Shown in pieces: positions 22,312 through 29,990 of a DNA stretch of 30,135 nt. The stretch lies in contig CABUWK010000025.1 in the NCBI GenBank assembly GCA_902495325.1, forward strand, positions 1-30,135, given 5' to 3'. The stretch's first letter is position 1, and each line of letters begins with the position of its first letter. The notes below the pieces were generated by a model. The model ran no database searches and was not told the DNA's origin. It was given only the letters and a program-made list of their open reading frames with translations. The translations under genes and the position numbers were made by a program. This DNA comes from an uncultured Acidiphilium sp. GTDB taxonomy: Bacteria > Bacillota > Clostridia > Christensenellales > Borkfalkiaceae.

Positions 22312-24162
22312 ATGAAAAAAATTTACAAAACGGTGCCCGTCGCAAAAGATTATCTGTGGGGCGGGAATAAACTCAGAAATTTCGGAAAGATTTCCGACCG
22401 GGACCGGATCGCCGAAACCTGGGAATTGTCCTTTCATAAAAACGGTCCCTCCGGGACGGAAAGCGGAAAACTTCTCTCGGATGTTCTCGGAAAAGAGGAT
22501 CTCGGGAAAAACTGCGAAGCGTTTTCCGATTTTCCCGTTCTCGTGAAATTGATCGACAGCGAGGAAGACCTTTCCGTTCAGGTCCATCCGGGCGACGCTT
22601 ACGCCCTCGAAAAGGAACATTCCTTCGGAAAAACGGAAATGTGGTATATCGTCGCGGCGGAAAAGGGCGCCGGGATCTATCTCGGGTTGAAGGATAAAAC
22701 CGACCCCGAAACCTTCCGCAAGGCTTGCGAAGGGGGGACGGTGACCGATCTTCTCCGCTTTTACGAGGTGAAACCGGGCGAATCTTATTTTATTCCCGCG
22801 GGCATGGTGCACGCGATCGGAAAGGGCGTTACCCTGTGCGAGATTCAGCAGAGCAGCGATCTGACCTATCGCGTTTACGATTACAAAAGAAAAGGGGCGG
22901 ACGGAAAGGAAAGAGAACTTCATCTCGACAAGGCGATGGAAGTGATCGATTTTTCCGCGACGACCGTACCGTCTTTTTCGGCGGAAACGAAAGAGGGAAG
23001 GCTTCTCGGCGCGTCCCGCTGCTTTACGGCGTACGAAAAAAAGATCGCGGGAACAACGGAAGGGGAAACGGGGAAAAATTCCTTTGCCGCTTATACGTTC
23101 GTATCCGGAAAAGGTACGATCGACGGTCTGCCGTATTCTGCCGGCGATACCTTTTTCGTGGCGGCGAACAGCGGTAAGTTTGAAATTTCCGGCAACGGCA
23201 CGGCGATCGTGACGGAAGTCAGAAAATATTACGTGGGGATCGACCTCGGCGGAACGTTCATCAAAGGGGGTATCGTCGACGATCTCGGTGAGATCGTTCT
23301 GTCCGACAAGGTGCCCACCGGAGCGGACGGGGGATCGGAGCAGGTGGCGGACAACATCGCCGGGCTCGTGAAATCCTTGCTTGCCCGTACCACCCTTTCC
23401 GCAAACGATACGGAAGGGATCGGCATCGGCGCGCCCGGCATGATCGACAGCAAAAGGGGAGAAGTCGTATTTTCCAACAATCTCGGCTGGCATCATTTCA
23501 TGCTGACGGAAGGTGTGGAAAAACGTACGGGTTTAAGGGCGAAGGTCGCGAACGACGCAAACGTGGCGGCTCTCGGAGAAGCTCGCTTCGGCGCGGGCAG
23601 TAAGTTTGACGATACCGTTCTCTTTACCCTCGGAACAGGGGTGGGCGGCGGAATCGTCATCGGAAAAAAACTGTTCGAAGGCAACCGTTCCGCCGGTGCG
23701 GAGATCGGACATATGGTGATCGTGGAAAACGGCGAACCGTGTACGTGCGGAAGGAGGGGCTGTCTCGAAGCGTACGCTTCCGCAACCGCGCTCATCCGCG
23801 AGACGAAAAAGGCGATGCAAGCCCATAAAGACAGCAAAATGTGGGAGATCGGGAGCCTTGACGCCGTGACCGGCAAAACGGCTTTCGATTACGAAAACAA
23901 AGATCCGTACGCGAAAGAAGTCGTCGGGAATTACGAGAGAATGCTCGCCTGCGGCATTGCGAACATCGGCAACATTTTCCGTCCGGAAGCCGTCCTTCTC
24001 GGCGGCGGGGTCTGCGCGCAGGGAGACAATCTGATAAAGCCCGTTCAGGAGATCGTGAACGAAAACCTTTTCGCGAAAGAAAAAGGTCCTTCCGTACCGA
24101 TCTTTGCGGCGAGCCTCGGCAACCGCGCGGGGATCCTCGGGGCGGCGGCGCTTCTGATGTAA
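22312..24162 (+). CDS. manA: Fusion of mannose-6-phosphate isomerase and ROK-family sugar kinase
   Basis: A 616-residue protein with two full-length enzymes. Residues 1 to about 305 are a class I mannose-6-phosphate isomerase: Gln-Val-His-Pro (zinc ligands), Gly-Lys-Thr-Glu-Met-Trp-Tyr, and Pro-Ala-Gly-Met-Val-His-Ala-Ile before Glu-Ile-Gln-Gln-Ser-Ser-Asp. Residues about 306-616 are a ROK kinase: Gly-Ile-Asp-Leu-Gly-Gly-Thr ATP loop (309-315), Asn-Asp-Ala-Asn with the catalytic Asp, and the ROK zinc motif H467 with C477-x-C479-G-x2-G-C484-x-E486. The two join with almost no linker and no internal start site. Together they could turn hexose into its 6-phosphate and mannose-6-phosphate into fructose-6-phosphate. 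Kinase specificity (glucose, mannose or fructose) is not readable. The ATG at 22312 follows AAGAGGT. Confidence 0.92.
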   Translation: MKKIYKTVPVAKDYLWGGNKLRNFGKISDRDRIAETWELSFHKNGPSGTESGKLLSDVLGKEDLGKNCEAFSDFPVLVKLIDSEEDLSVQVHPGDAYALEKEHSFGKTEMWYIVAAEKGAGIYLGLKDKTDPETFRKACEGGTVTDLLRFYEVKPGESYFIPAGMVHAIGKGVTLCEIQQSSDLTYRVYDYKRKGADGKERELHLDKAMEVIDFSATTVPSFSAETKEGRLLGASRCFTAYEKKIAGTTEGETGKNSFAAYTFVSGKGTIDGLPYSAGDTFFVAANSGKFEISGNGTAIVTEVRKYYVGIDLGGTFIKGGIVDDLGEIVLSDKVPTGADGGSEQVADNIAGLVKSLLARTTLSANDTEGIGIGAPGMIDSKRGEVVFSNNLGWHHFMLTEGVEKRTGLRAKVANDANVAALGEARFGAGSKFDDTVLFTLGTGVGGGIVIGKKLFEGNRSAGAEIGHMVIVENGEPCTCGRRGCLEAYASATALIRETKKAMQAHKDSKMWEIGSLDAVTGKTAFDYENKDPYAKEVVGNYERMLACGIANIGNIFRPEAVLLGGGVCAQGDNLIKPVQEIVNENLFAKEKGPSVPIFAASLGNRAGILGAAALLM

Positions 24163-24238
24163 CCCCGGCGTAAACGCGGGTAAACAGGGGAAATAACGGC
24201 AAATTTTACGATTTTTATCCGATTTACCCCCGATAAGG

Positions 24239-24268
24239 TTGACAGGAAAGGCGTTTTCATTATATAAT
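24239..24268 (+). promoter_or_regulatory. Sigma-A promoter of the CMP kinase-like/lysK operon
   Basis: A perfect TTGACA (24239-24244), an 18-base spacer and a perfect TATAAT (24263-24268). The start near 24275 leaves a short leader ending in AGGG (24299-24302) before the ATG at 24309. A CCC/GCG-type hairpin just after the manA-ROK stop (24163-24180) has no T run. Confidence 0.8.
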
Positions 24269-24308
24269 AAATAAAATACGACTTGCGATAAAATTTTTAG
24301 GGTAGTAT

Positions 24309-24872
24309 ATGTGTTTTTTTAAGATATCGCTTGCGGGAGACCTCGGCAGCGGGAAAACGACCGTAGGGGCGATCCTGAAGGAAAAATTCAATGCGGAAAT
24401 CGTTTCCGTCGGGAAGATCCAGCGCGCAATGGCTGCCGAAATGGGAATGGATACCCTCGCGTTCAACCGCTATCAGGAACAGCATCCCGAGTTCGACAAG
24501 ATCCTTGACGACAAACTGCGCGCATACGAAAAGGAAGAAGGAAATTTCATTTTCGATTCCCGTATGGCATGGCATTTCGTTCCGAGCGCCTTTTCGGTGT
24601 ATATGAAAGCGGATCCGATCGAATCGGCAAAGCGCGTGCTTGCCGCCGCGCGGGAAGACGAGGCGTTTTCCTCGGTGGAAGAAGCCGCCGAAAGCCTGAA
24701 AAAAAGAAGGGCGAGCGAAAGAGAAAGATATCTGAAATTTTACGGCGTCGACATAACCGATCTGACGCATTACGACCTCGTCGTCGACACGACGGGAAAA
24801 ACGCCGCAGGAGGTTGCGGAAGCAATCGAAAACGGCTGGAAGAACAAAGAGAAAAAGGAAGGTAAGAGATAA
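24309..24872 (+). CDS. Archaeal-type cytidylate kinase-like P-loop protein
   Basis: A 187-residue nucleoside monophosphate kinase-like protein. The P-loop is Gly-Asp-Leu-Gly-Ser-Gly-Lys-Thr-Thr at 10-18. Ser-Val-Gly-Lys-Ile-Gln-Arg (about 33-39) matches the archaeal CMP kinase block Ser-x-Gly-x-Ile-Phe-Arg, and the Asp-Ser-Arg-Met-Ala segment near 78 fits the substrate-binding Gly-Arg-Leu-Ala block. The C-terminus is basic. Bacteria normally carry the longer Cmk, so this form is either an extra kinase or has a different substrate; I would not call it the housekeeping Cmk. Its stop TAA shares one base with the lysK ATG (TAATG), so the two are tightly coupled. Confidence 0.78.
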   Translation: MCFFKISLAGDLGSGKTTVGAILKEKFNAEIVSVGKIQRAMAAEMGMDTLAFNRYQEQHPEFDKILDDKLRAYEKEEGNFIFDSRMAWHFVPSAFSVYMKADPIESAKRVLAAAREDEAFSSVEEAAESLKKRRASERERYLKFYGVDITDLTHYDLVVDTTGKTPQEVAEAIENGWKNKEKKEGKR

Positions 24873-26443
24873 TGCATTGGGCTGAGAGACTTGCGGACGA
24901 ATTGATTTCGGAAAATCCGGGTAAGGAAGAATTTTTGTGCGTTGCGGGAACGAGCCCGTCCGGGTCCGTTCACATCGGCAACTTCCGTGACGTGGCTACG
25001 CCGTATTTCGTGGTGAAAGCGCTCCGCGCGAGAGGCAAAAAAGCGAAGCTCATGCTTTCGTGGGACGATTTCGACCGTCTGAGAAAGGTGCCGAAGAACA
25101 TCGCGGCGATCGCGCCCGATTTCGAGAAATATCTCGGCATGCCGTACTGCATGATCCCCGATCCTTACGGAAAATATTCTTCCTTTGCGGAATATAACGA
25201 GAAAGAATACGAAAAATCTCTCGAAGAGATGGGGATCGATATCGAATATCGCTATCAGGGTAAGGAATACACTTCGGGCAGATATGTCCCCGGCATTCTG
25301 ACCGCCATGCATGCGAGAAAAGAAATTTACGACATTTTGATGAGATACAAAACGCAGGACAGCGACGAGGGCGAAAGGGAAAGTTATTACCCGATCAGCG
25401 TGTACTGTTCTTCCTGTAAAAAGGACTTCACGAAAGTCGTTTCCTATAACGAAGAGAAAGAAGAGATCACTTACGTATGCAAAGCCTGCGGCAAAGAGGA
25501 AACCGTTTCTCTCCGCGACTATCATTACGTGAAACTCATGTGGAAGATCGACTGGCCCATGCGCTGGGGCGTGGAAGGGGTAGACTTCGAGCCGGGCGGC
25601 ATCGATCATGCGGCGGCTTCGGGGTCGTACGTCGTGGCAAAGGATATCGCGAAGGAGATCTTCGGCGTGAAAGCGCCTAAGTTCCAGCCTTACGGCTGGC
25701 TCTCCATTGCTGGGCTCGGAGACATGCATTCTTCCACGGGAAACAATATCACCCCCGCGACCGTTCTCGAAGTATACGAGCCGGAAATGGTTCGCTGGCT
25801 TTTTGCGAAATATGCGCCGACGGACGGATTCGCCTTCAATTTCGACGATACGATCATCCGCCATTACAGCGAGTTCGACAAAGGGCTCGAAGCGGTGAAA
25901 AAGGGCGAAGCGGACGAATATAACACCGCCGTTTACAATCTTTGCATGATCAACGGCATCGAAGGCAAAGGAAAGGTCCCGTTCGGGGTTCTGGCTTCCG
26001 TCGCGCCGATCGTCGATTTCAACGCGCAGGCGGTGAAAGACATCCTCGCCAAGATCGGCGTGGAATTCGACGAGAGGGACGAAGAGAGACTTCTCCGCGT
26101 AAAGAACTGGATCACGAAGCATCAGCCTTCCAAGATGTACAAGCTGCTTGCGGAAAAGAATACGGCTTACTACGAAACGCTCGGCGACGAGGAGAAAGAG
26201 TGTCTGAAAAAACTGCACGATTATCTCGAAAACGCCGGAACGCTCACGGAGAAAGAGATTCAGCAGTATCTGTACGATCTGATCAACAAACCGGAATTCA
26301 CGAAAAAAGAAAACACGGCGCGTCAGCAAAGATTCTTTGCGGTATTCTATAACGTTCTCTTCGGCAGCGACAAGGGGCCGAGACTTTATCTTTTTCTCGC
26401 CGCGATCGATAAGAGCAAATATCTTCACCTTCTGGCATTCTGA
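24872..26443 (+). CDS. lysK: Class I lysyl-tRNA synthetase
   Basis: Charges tRNA-Lys using the class I (Rossmann) catalytic fold, the form found in most archaea, spirochaetes, alphaproteobacteria and some Clostridia. The 523-residue protein has His-Ile-Gly-Asn at 34-37 for the HIGH motif, inside Pro-Ser-Gly-Ser-Val-His-Ile-Gly-Asn. A likely zinc site has two Cys-x2-Cys pairs near 175-210. The KMSKS loop region reads Asp-Met-His-Ser-Ser-Thr-Gly-Asn at 284-291, with neither usual lysine. The C-terminal alpha-helical domain is complete. It is coupled by one base to the CMP kinase-like gene, and the peptidase gene follows 9 bases later. Whether a class II LysS is also present cannot be seen from this window. 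Confidence 0.93.
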   Translation: MHWAERLADELISENPGKEEFLCVAGTSPSGSVHIGNFRDVATPYFVVKALRARGKKAKLMLSWDDFDRLRKVPKNIAAIAPDFEKYLGMPYCMIPDPYGKYSSFAEYNEKEYEKSLEEMGIDIEYRYQGKEYTSGRYVPGILTAMHARKEIYDILMRYKTQDSDEGERESYYPISVYCSSCKKDFTKVVSYNEEKEEITYVCKACGKEETVSLRDYHYVKLMWKIDWPMRWGVEGVDFEPGGIDHAAASGSYVVAKDIAKEIFGVKAPKFQPYGWLSIAGLGDMHSSTGNNITPATVLEVYEPEMVRWLFAKYAPTDGFAFNFDDTIIRHYSEFDKGLEAVKKGEADEYNTAVYNLCMINGIEGKGKVPFGVLASVAPIVDFNAQAVKDILAKIGVEFDERDEERLLRVKNWITKHQPSKMYKLLAEKNTAYYETLGDEEKECLKKLHDYLENAGTLTEKEIQQYLYDLINKPEFTKKENTARQQRFFAVFYNVLFGSDKGPRLYLFLAAIDKSKYLHLLAF

Positions 26444-26452
26444 GAGGAAACT

Positions 26453-28168
26453 ATGCGGGAAAATTTTAAATTCGACGAACTTGTCTATACGAGACCGGAC
26501 GGCGATCTGCTGAAAAAAACGCTTGAAAAGCTGACGGAAGACCTGAAGAGCGCGGAGACTTATGCCCGCGCGAGGGAAGTGTTTTTCGAGAAGGAAAAAC
26601 TGACCGCCGATTTTCAGACGATGACGACGATCGCCTCGATCCGCCATACCGTCGACACGAAGGACAAGTTTTACGACGAAGAAAACGAGGCGATGAACGA
26701 GCTGTATCCCACGATCGTGCCCTATCTCCTTGCTTTTTCGAACGAACTTTACGACGGGAAATTCCGTGCGGATTTCGAAAAGGAATTCGGCAGACAGCTT
26801 TTTGTTTCCATCGAGATCGACAGGAAATCTTTCACCGAAAAGAACATTCCGCTCATGCAGAAGGAAGCGAAACTTTGCAGCGAGTATGAAAAACTGATCG
26901 CTTCCGCCGATATTTCCTTCCGCGGCGAAAAACTGAATTTATACGGGATCCTGAAATATGTGGAAGCTCCCGACCGCGAGACGAGAAAGGAAGCCGCGGC
27001 GGCTTATTCTTCTTTCTTTGCGGCGAACGAAAAGAGAATGGAAGAGATCTGGGACGAACTCATTCATATCCGCAACGAAATGGGGCGCAATCTCGGGTTT
27101 GAAAATTTCATTCCCCTCGGTTATCTGCAACAGGGCAGAACGGATTACGACGCGAAAGACGTTGCCGCTTTCCGCGAGCAGATAAGGGAAGAACTCGTTC
27201 CCTTCTGCGAAACCCTTTACAAAGCGCAGGCGGAAAGGCTCGGCGTGGAAAAGATCCGTTTTTACGACGAGAAATGCGTGTTTAAAAGCGGGAACGCAGT
27301 CCCCGTCGGAGACGACGATTTCCTGATCGCACGCGCGCGGGAAATGTACCGCGATATGAGCGAAGAGACGGGCGAGTTTATCGATTACATGCTCGAGCAC
27401 AGATTGCTCGATTTGAAAAACAAACCGGGAAAGGCTTCCACCGGCTATATGACGGAGCTTGAAAGCTACAAAGCCCCCTTCGTGTTCTCCTGTTTCAATC
27501 ACACCACGTTCGACGTGGAAGTGCTGACGCACGAACTCGGACACGCGTTTGCCGGCTATATGGCGATGCGCACCCAGCCGATCTCCGCTTATTATTCGGA
27601 AACGACGGATATCGCCGAGATCCATTCCATGAGCATGGAACAGTTTTCCTATCCGTATGCCGAAAAATTTTTCGGCGATTCCGCGGATAAATTCCGTTTC
27701 TCCCATCTGCAGGAAGCATTGACGTTTGTGCCCTTCGGCGTTGCGGTGGACGAATATCAGCATCTCGTTTACGAAAACGAAGATCTTACGCCGAGAGAGA
27801 GAACGGCGCTCTGGAAAAAACTCGAAGAGAAGTATATGCCGTGGAGAGATTACGGGGACGACGAATTTTTCGGTCGCGGCGGATGGTGGTATCATAAGAT
27901 CCACATCTTCCTGTATCCCTTCTATTATATCAATTATACGCTCACCACAATGGGCGCGATGGAATTCAAAAAGAAATTCGCGGAGGACAAAAACGCCGCA
28001 TGGAACGACTATATGACGCTTTGCAAGGTCGGCGGTAGTCTCGGCTATAAAGAAACGCTTAAAACCGCGCATCTCGCTCTTCCCTTCGGAGAGGGCAGCG
28101 TAAAAAAAGCCTGCGCCTATGCGGAATCCATTCTGATCGGGTCGATAGAGGCAATGAAAAAGGTATGA
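26453..28168 (+). CDS. M3-family oligoendopeptidase (PepF-like)
   Basis: A 571-residue cytoplasmic zinc metallopeptidase that should trim short peptides. The zinc motif His-Glu-Leu-Gly-His is at 360-364 (E361 catalytic). The third ligand is probably E389, 25 residues later in Asp-Ile-Ala-Glu-Ile-His, as expected for M3. There is no signal peptide. Length is close to the 560-600 residues of the M3 oligoendopeptidase group. The ATG follows GAGAGGA, 9 bases after lysK. The end overlaps the glycosidase gene in an ATGA junction, so these genes are cotranscribed though functionally unrelated. Exact peptide preference is unknown. Confidence 0.93.
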   Translation: MRENFKFDELVYTRPDGDLLKKTLEKLTEDLKSAETYARAREVFFEKEKLTADFQTMTTIASIRHTVDTKDKFYDEENEAMNELYPTIVPYLLAFSNELYDGKFRADFEKEFGRQLFVSIEIDRKSFTEKNIPLMQKEAKLCSEYEKLIASADISFRGEKLNLYGILKYVEAPDRETRKEAAAAYSSFFAANEKRMEEIWDELIHIRNEMGRNLGFENFIPLGYLQQGRTDYDAKDVAAFREQIREELVPFCETLYKAQAERLGVEKIRFYDEKCVFKSGNAVPVGDDDFLIARAREMYRDMSEETGEFIDYMLEHRLLDLKNKPGKASTGYMTELESYKAPFVFSCFNHTTFDVEVLTHELGHAFAGYMAMRTQPISAYYSETTDIAEIHSMSMEQFSYPYAEKFFGDSADKFRFSHLQEALTFVPFGVAVDEYQHLVYENEDLTPRERTALWKKLEEKYMPWRDYGDDEFFGRGGWWYHKIHIFLYPFYYINYTLTTMGAMEFKKKFAEDKNAAWNDYMTLCKVGGSLGYKETLKTAHLALPFGEGSVKKACAYAESILIGSIEAMKKV

Positions 28169-29781
28169 ACAAAGTAATTTTTCCCAAAAAAATCGTAAAA
28201 GCGAAAGGTAACGGAGATTTTAAAAAGCTCCTTTCCAAAAAAGAAGTACAGATCGGGCTGAACGAACAATCCCTCACGGCAATGGAAAACGGGGATTATG
28301 TGATCCTCGATTTCGGCAAAGAATATGCGGGCGGGCTCAGAATCCTTACGTTTGCCGTCGGCGGAGAGGGCAAGGCGAAGATCCGTCTCGGGGAGTCTGT
28401 TTCCGAGGTGCTGCACGGCGTAGGCGAATACGTCGCGACGAACGACCACGCGACGAGAGATCTGACCGTAAAACTCGAGAATTATTCGGATATGACTTTC
28501 TGCAACTCCGGGTTCCGTTTCGCACGGGTGGAAATTCCCGAGGGGAGCAGCGCGCAGATCAAAAGCATTCTTCTGAAAAGCGAAGTGTTTGAAAAGCCCT
28601 TTGCGGGGAGCTTCCGCTGCGACGATAAACTTGTAAACGATATTTTCCGCACCGCGGCGTATACCGTAAGGCTGTGCCTGCAAAACGGCATGATCTGGGA
28701 CGGGATCAAGCGCGACCGCCTCGTTTGGATCGGGGATATTTATCCCGAAATGCGCTCGGTAACTTCCTTGTTCGGGAGGTTGGATAACATCGACCGTTCG
28801 CTCAATTTCGTAAGAGACGAAACGCCGCTGCCCGGATGGATGAACCATATTTCCACTTACTCCTTCTGGTGGATCGTTATTTTAAAGGATTATTTCCTGC
28901 ACAACGGAGATATGAAGTATCTCGGAGAGCAGAGAGAATATCTGAAAGCTCTGCTCGATCAGATCGATTCCTGTGTGGCAGAGGACGGAACTCTTCTGTT
29001 CACCGGATATCTGATCGACTGGCCGACCCATTACGTGGATCCCGCCGACGGCGAGGACAGACGGCTTGACGAGATCGCCGGCGTGCACGCGCTCGCTCTG
29101 ATGGCGGCAAACGCCGCGGAATATCTCTTCGGCGTGCTCGGCGAAGACGGGGCAAAGGCGGCGAACTTAAAGGCAAAACTTCTGAAAAAGACCTATTTCG
29201 TAAGGAAATATAAACAGATCTCCGCGCTTCGCGTGTACGCGGGTATCGGCACGAAGGACGACGAACGCCTTCTTCTCGAGGGCGGGGCGCACGGTATGTC
29301 CACGTTTATGTCTTACTTTATCCTGCAGGGGCTTGCCGAAAACGGTAAACATGCCGAAGCCCTTTCCGTAATGAAAGAGTTTTACGGCGGCATGCTCTCT
29401 CTCGGAGCAACGACTTTCTGGGAAGATTTCGATATCGACTGGCTGAAAAACGCAGGCAGGATCGATAAAATGCCGAAAAAAGGGCAGGTGGACGTTCACG
29501 CGGCTTACGGAGCGTTCTGTTATAAGGGGCTTCGCCACAGCTTCTGTCACGGCTGGTCGAGCGGCGTTGTCGCCTATCTGATGCAGTCGGTTGCCGGGAT
29601 CGAGGTTCTGGACGCAGGTTGTAAAAAAATTGCGGTCCGCCCCCATCTCAACGGGCTTACCGCGGTGGACGCCGTATTCCCGACGCCTTACGGTAAACTG
29701 AAAGTCTCTCACCGTAAAAACGAAAAGGGAGAGATCGAAACGACGATCGATGCGCCGCAGGGCATCGAGATCGTCCGCTGA
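28165..29781 (+). CDS. GH78-like alpha-L-rhamnosidase family protein
   Basis: A 538-residue protein with a small N-terminal beta domain (about 1-150) and an (alpha/alpha)6 barrel of the bacterial alpha-L-rhamnosidase type. Recognisable blocks are Lys-Arg-Asp-Arg-Leu-Val-Trp-Ile-Gly-Asp at 182-191, Phe-Trp-Glu-Asp-Phe-Asp at 418-423, and His-Gly-Trp-Ser-Ser-Gly from 462. No signal peptide is visible, so it likely acts inside the cell on imported oligosaccharides. It is shorter than full GH78 enzymes (often 700-1,000 residues). The block at 182-191 is one residue shorter than the GH78 consensus Arg-Asp-Glu-Arg, so activity and sugar specificity are uncertain. It is translationally coupled to the peptidase and is the last gene before a strong terminator. 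Confidence 0.82.
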   Translation: MNKVIFPKKIVKAKGNGDFKKLLSKKEVQIGLNEQSLTAMENGDYVILDFGKEYAGGLRILTFAVGGEGKAKIRLGESVSEVLHGVGEYVATNDHATRDLTVKLENYSDMTFCNSGFRFARVEIPEGSSAQIKSILLKSEVFEKPFAGSFRCDDKLVNDIFRTAAYTVRLCLQNGMIWDGIKRDRLVWIGDIYPEMRSVTSLFGRLDNIDRSLNFVRDETPLPGWMNHISTYSFWWIVILKDYFLHNGDMKYLGEQREYLKALLDQIDSCVAEDGTLLFTGYLIDWPTHYVDPADGEDRRLDEIAGVHALALMAANAAEYLFGVLGEDGAKAANLKAKLLKKTYFVRKYKQISALRVYAGIGTKDDERLLLEGGAHGMSTFMSYFILQGLAENGKHAEALSVMKEFYGGMLSLGATTFWEDFDIDWLKNAGRIDKMPKKGQVDVHAAYGAFCYKGLRHSFCHGWSSGVVAYLMQSVAGIEVLDAGCKKIAVRPHLNGLTAVDAVFPTPYGKLKVSHRKNEKGEIETTIDAPQGIEIVR

Positions 29782-29831
29782 AATCAGAAAGCGACAGGCA
29801 GAGTAAATTTTGAAACGATAAGCATAAAAAG

Positions 29832-29868
29832 AACCGCTTTTCGGGGAGTTCCCGGGGCGGTTTTTTTT
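29832..29868 (+). terminator. Strong intrinsic terminator after the glycosidase gene
   Basis: AACCGC (29832-29837) pairs with GCGGTT (29857-29862), with an inner GGGGA/TCCC stem, followed by a run of eight T residues from 29861. It closes the operon begun at the 24239 promoter. Confidence 0.92.
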
Positions 29869-29881
29869 ATGACGGTAATGA

Positions 29882-29990
29882 CAAGGGGAAAGGCTCAGGT
29901 TGATGAGGAAGGCGTCAAAATGATATGATTTTGTAATACTACATAGATAAGATTATAAATAAGTCTTGTTATCTTTAGCCCTGCCCCTTG
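29882..29990. other. 109-base imperfect inverted repeat able to form a branched RNA
   Basis: CAAGGGG (29882-29888) pairs perfectly with CCCCTTG (29984-29990). After a 3x3 internal loop, GGCT (29892-29895) pairs with AGCC (29977-29980). Inside, TTGATG 29900-29905 can pair with CGTCAA 29913-29918, or AAAAT 29917-29921 with ATTTT 29928-29932, and AGATAA 29945-29950 pairs with TTATCT 29969-29974. The ends are GC-rich and the interior AT-rich. No open frame of note. It could be a structured RNA or a small MITE-like element; no target duplication was seen. Confidence 0.5.

Noticed and set aside
24770..26647. A 625-codon minus-strand frame opposite lysK, with similar long minus frames at 10283-12088, 17454-19133 and 19346-21028
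   Set aside because: They lie exactly opposite well-recognised genes, have no ribosome sites or family motifs, and arise from codon bias that removes stops on the other strand.
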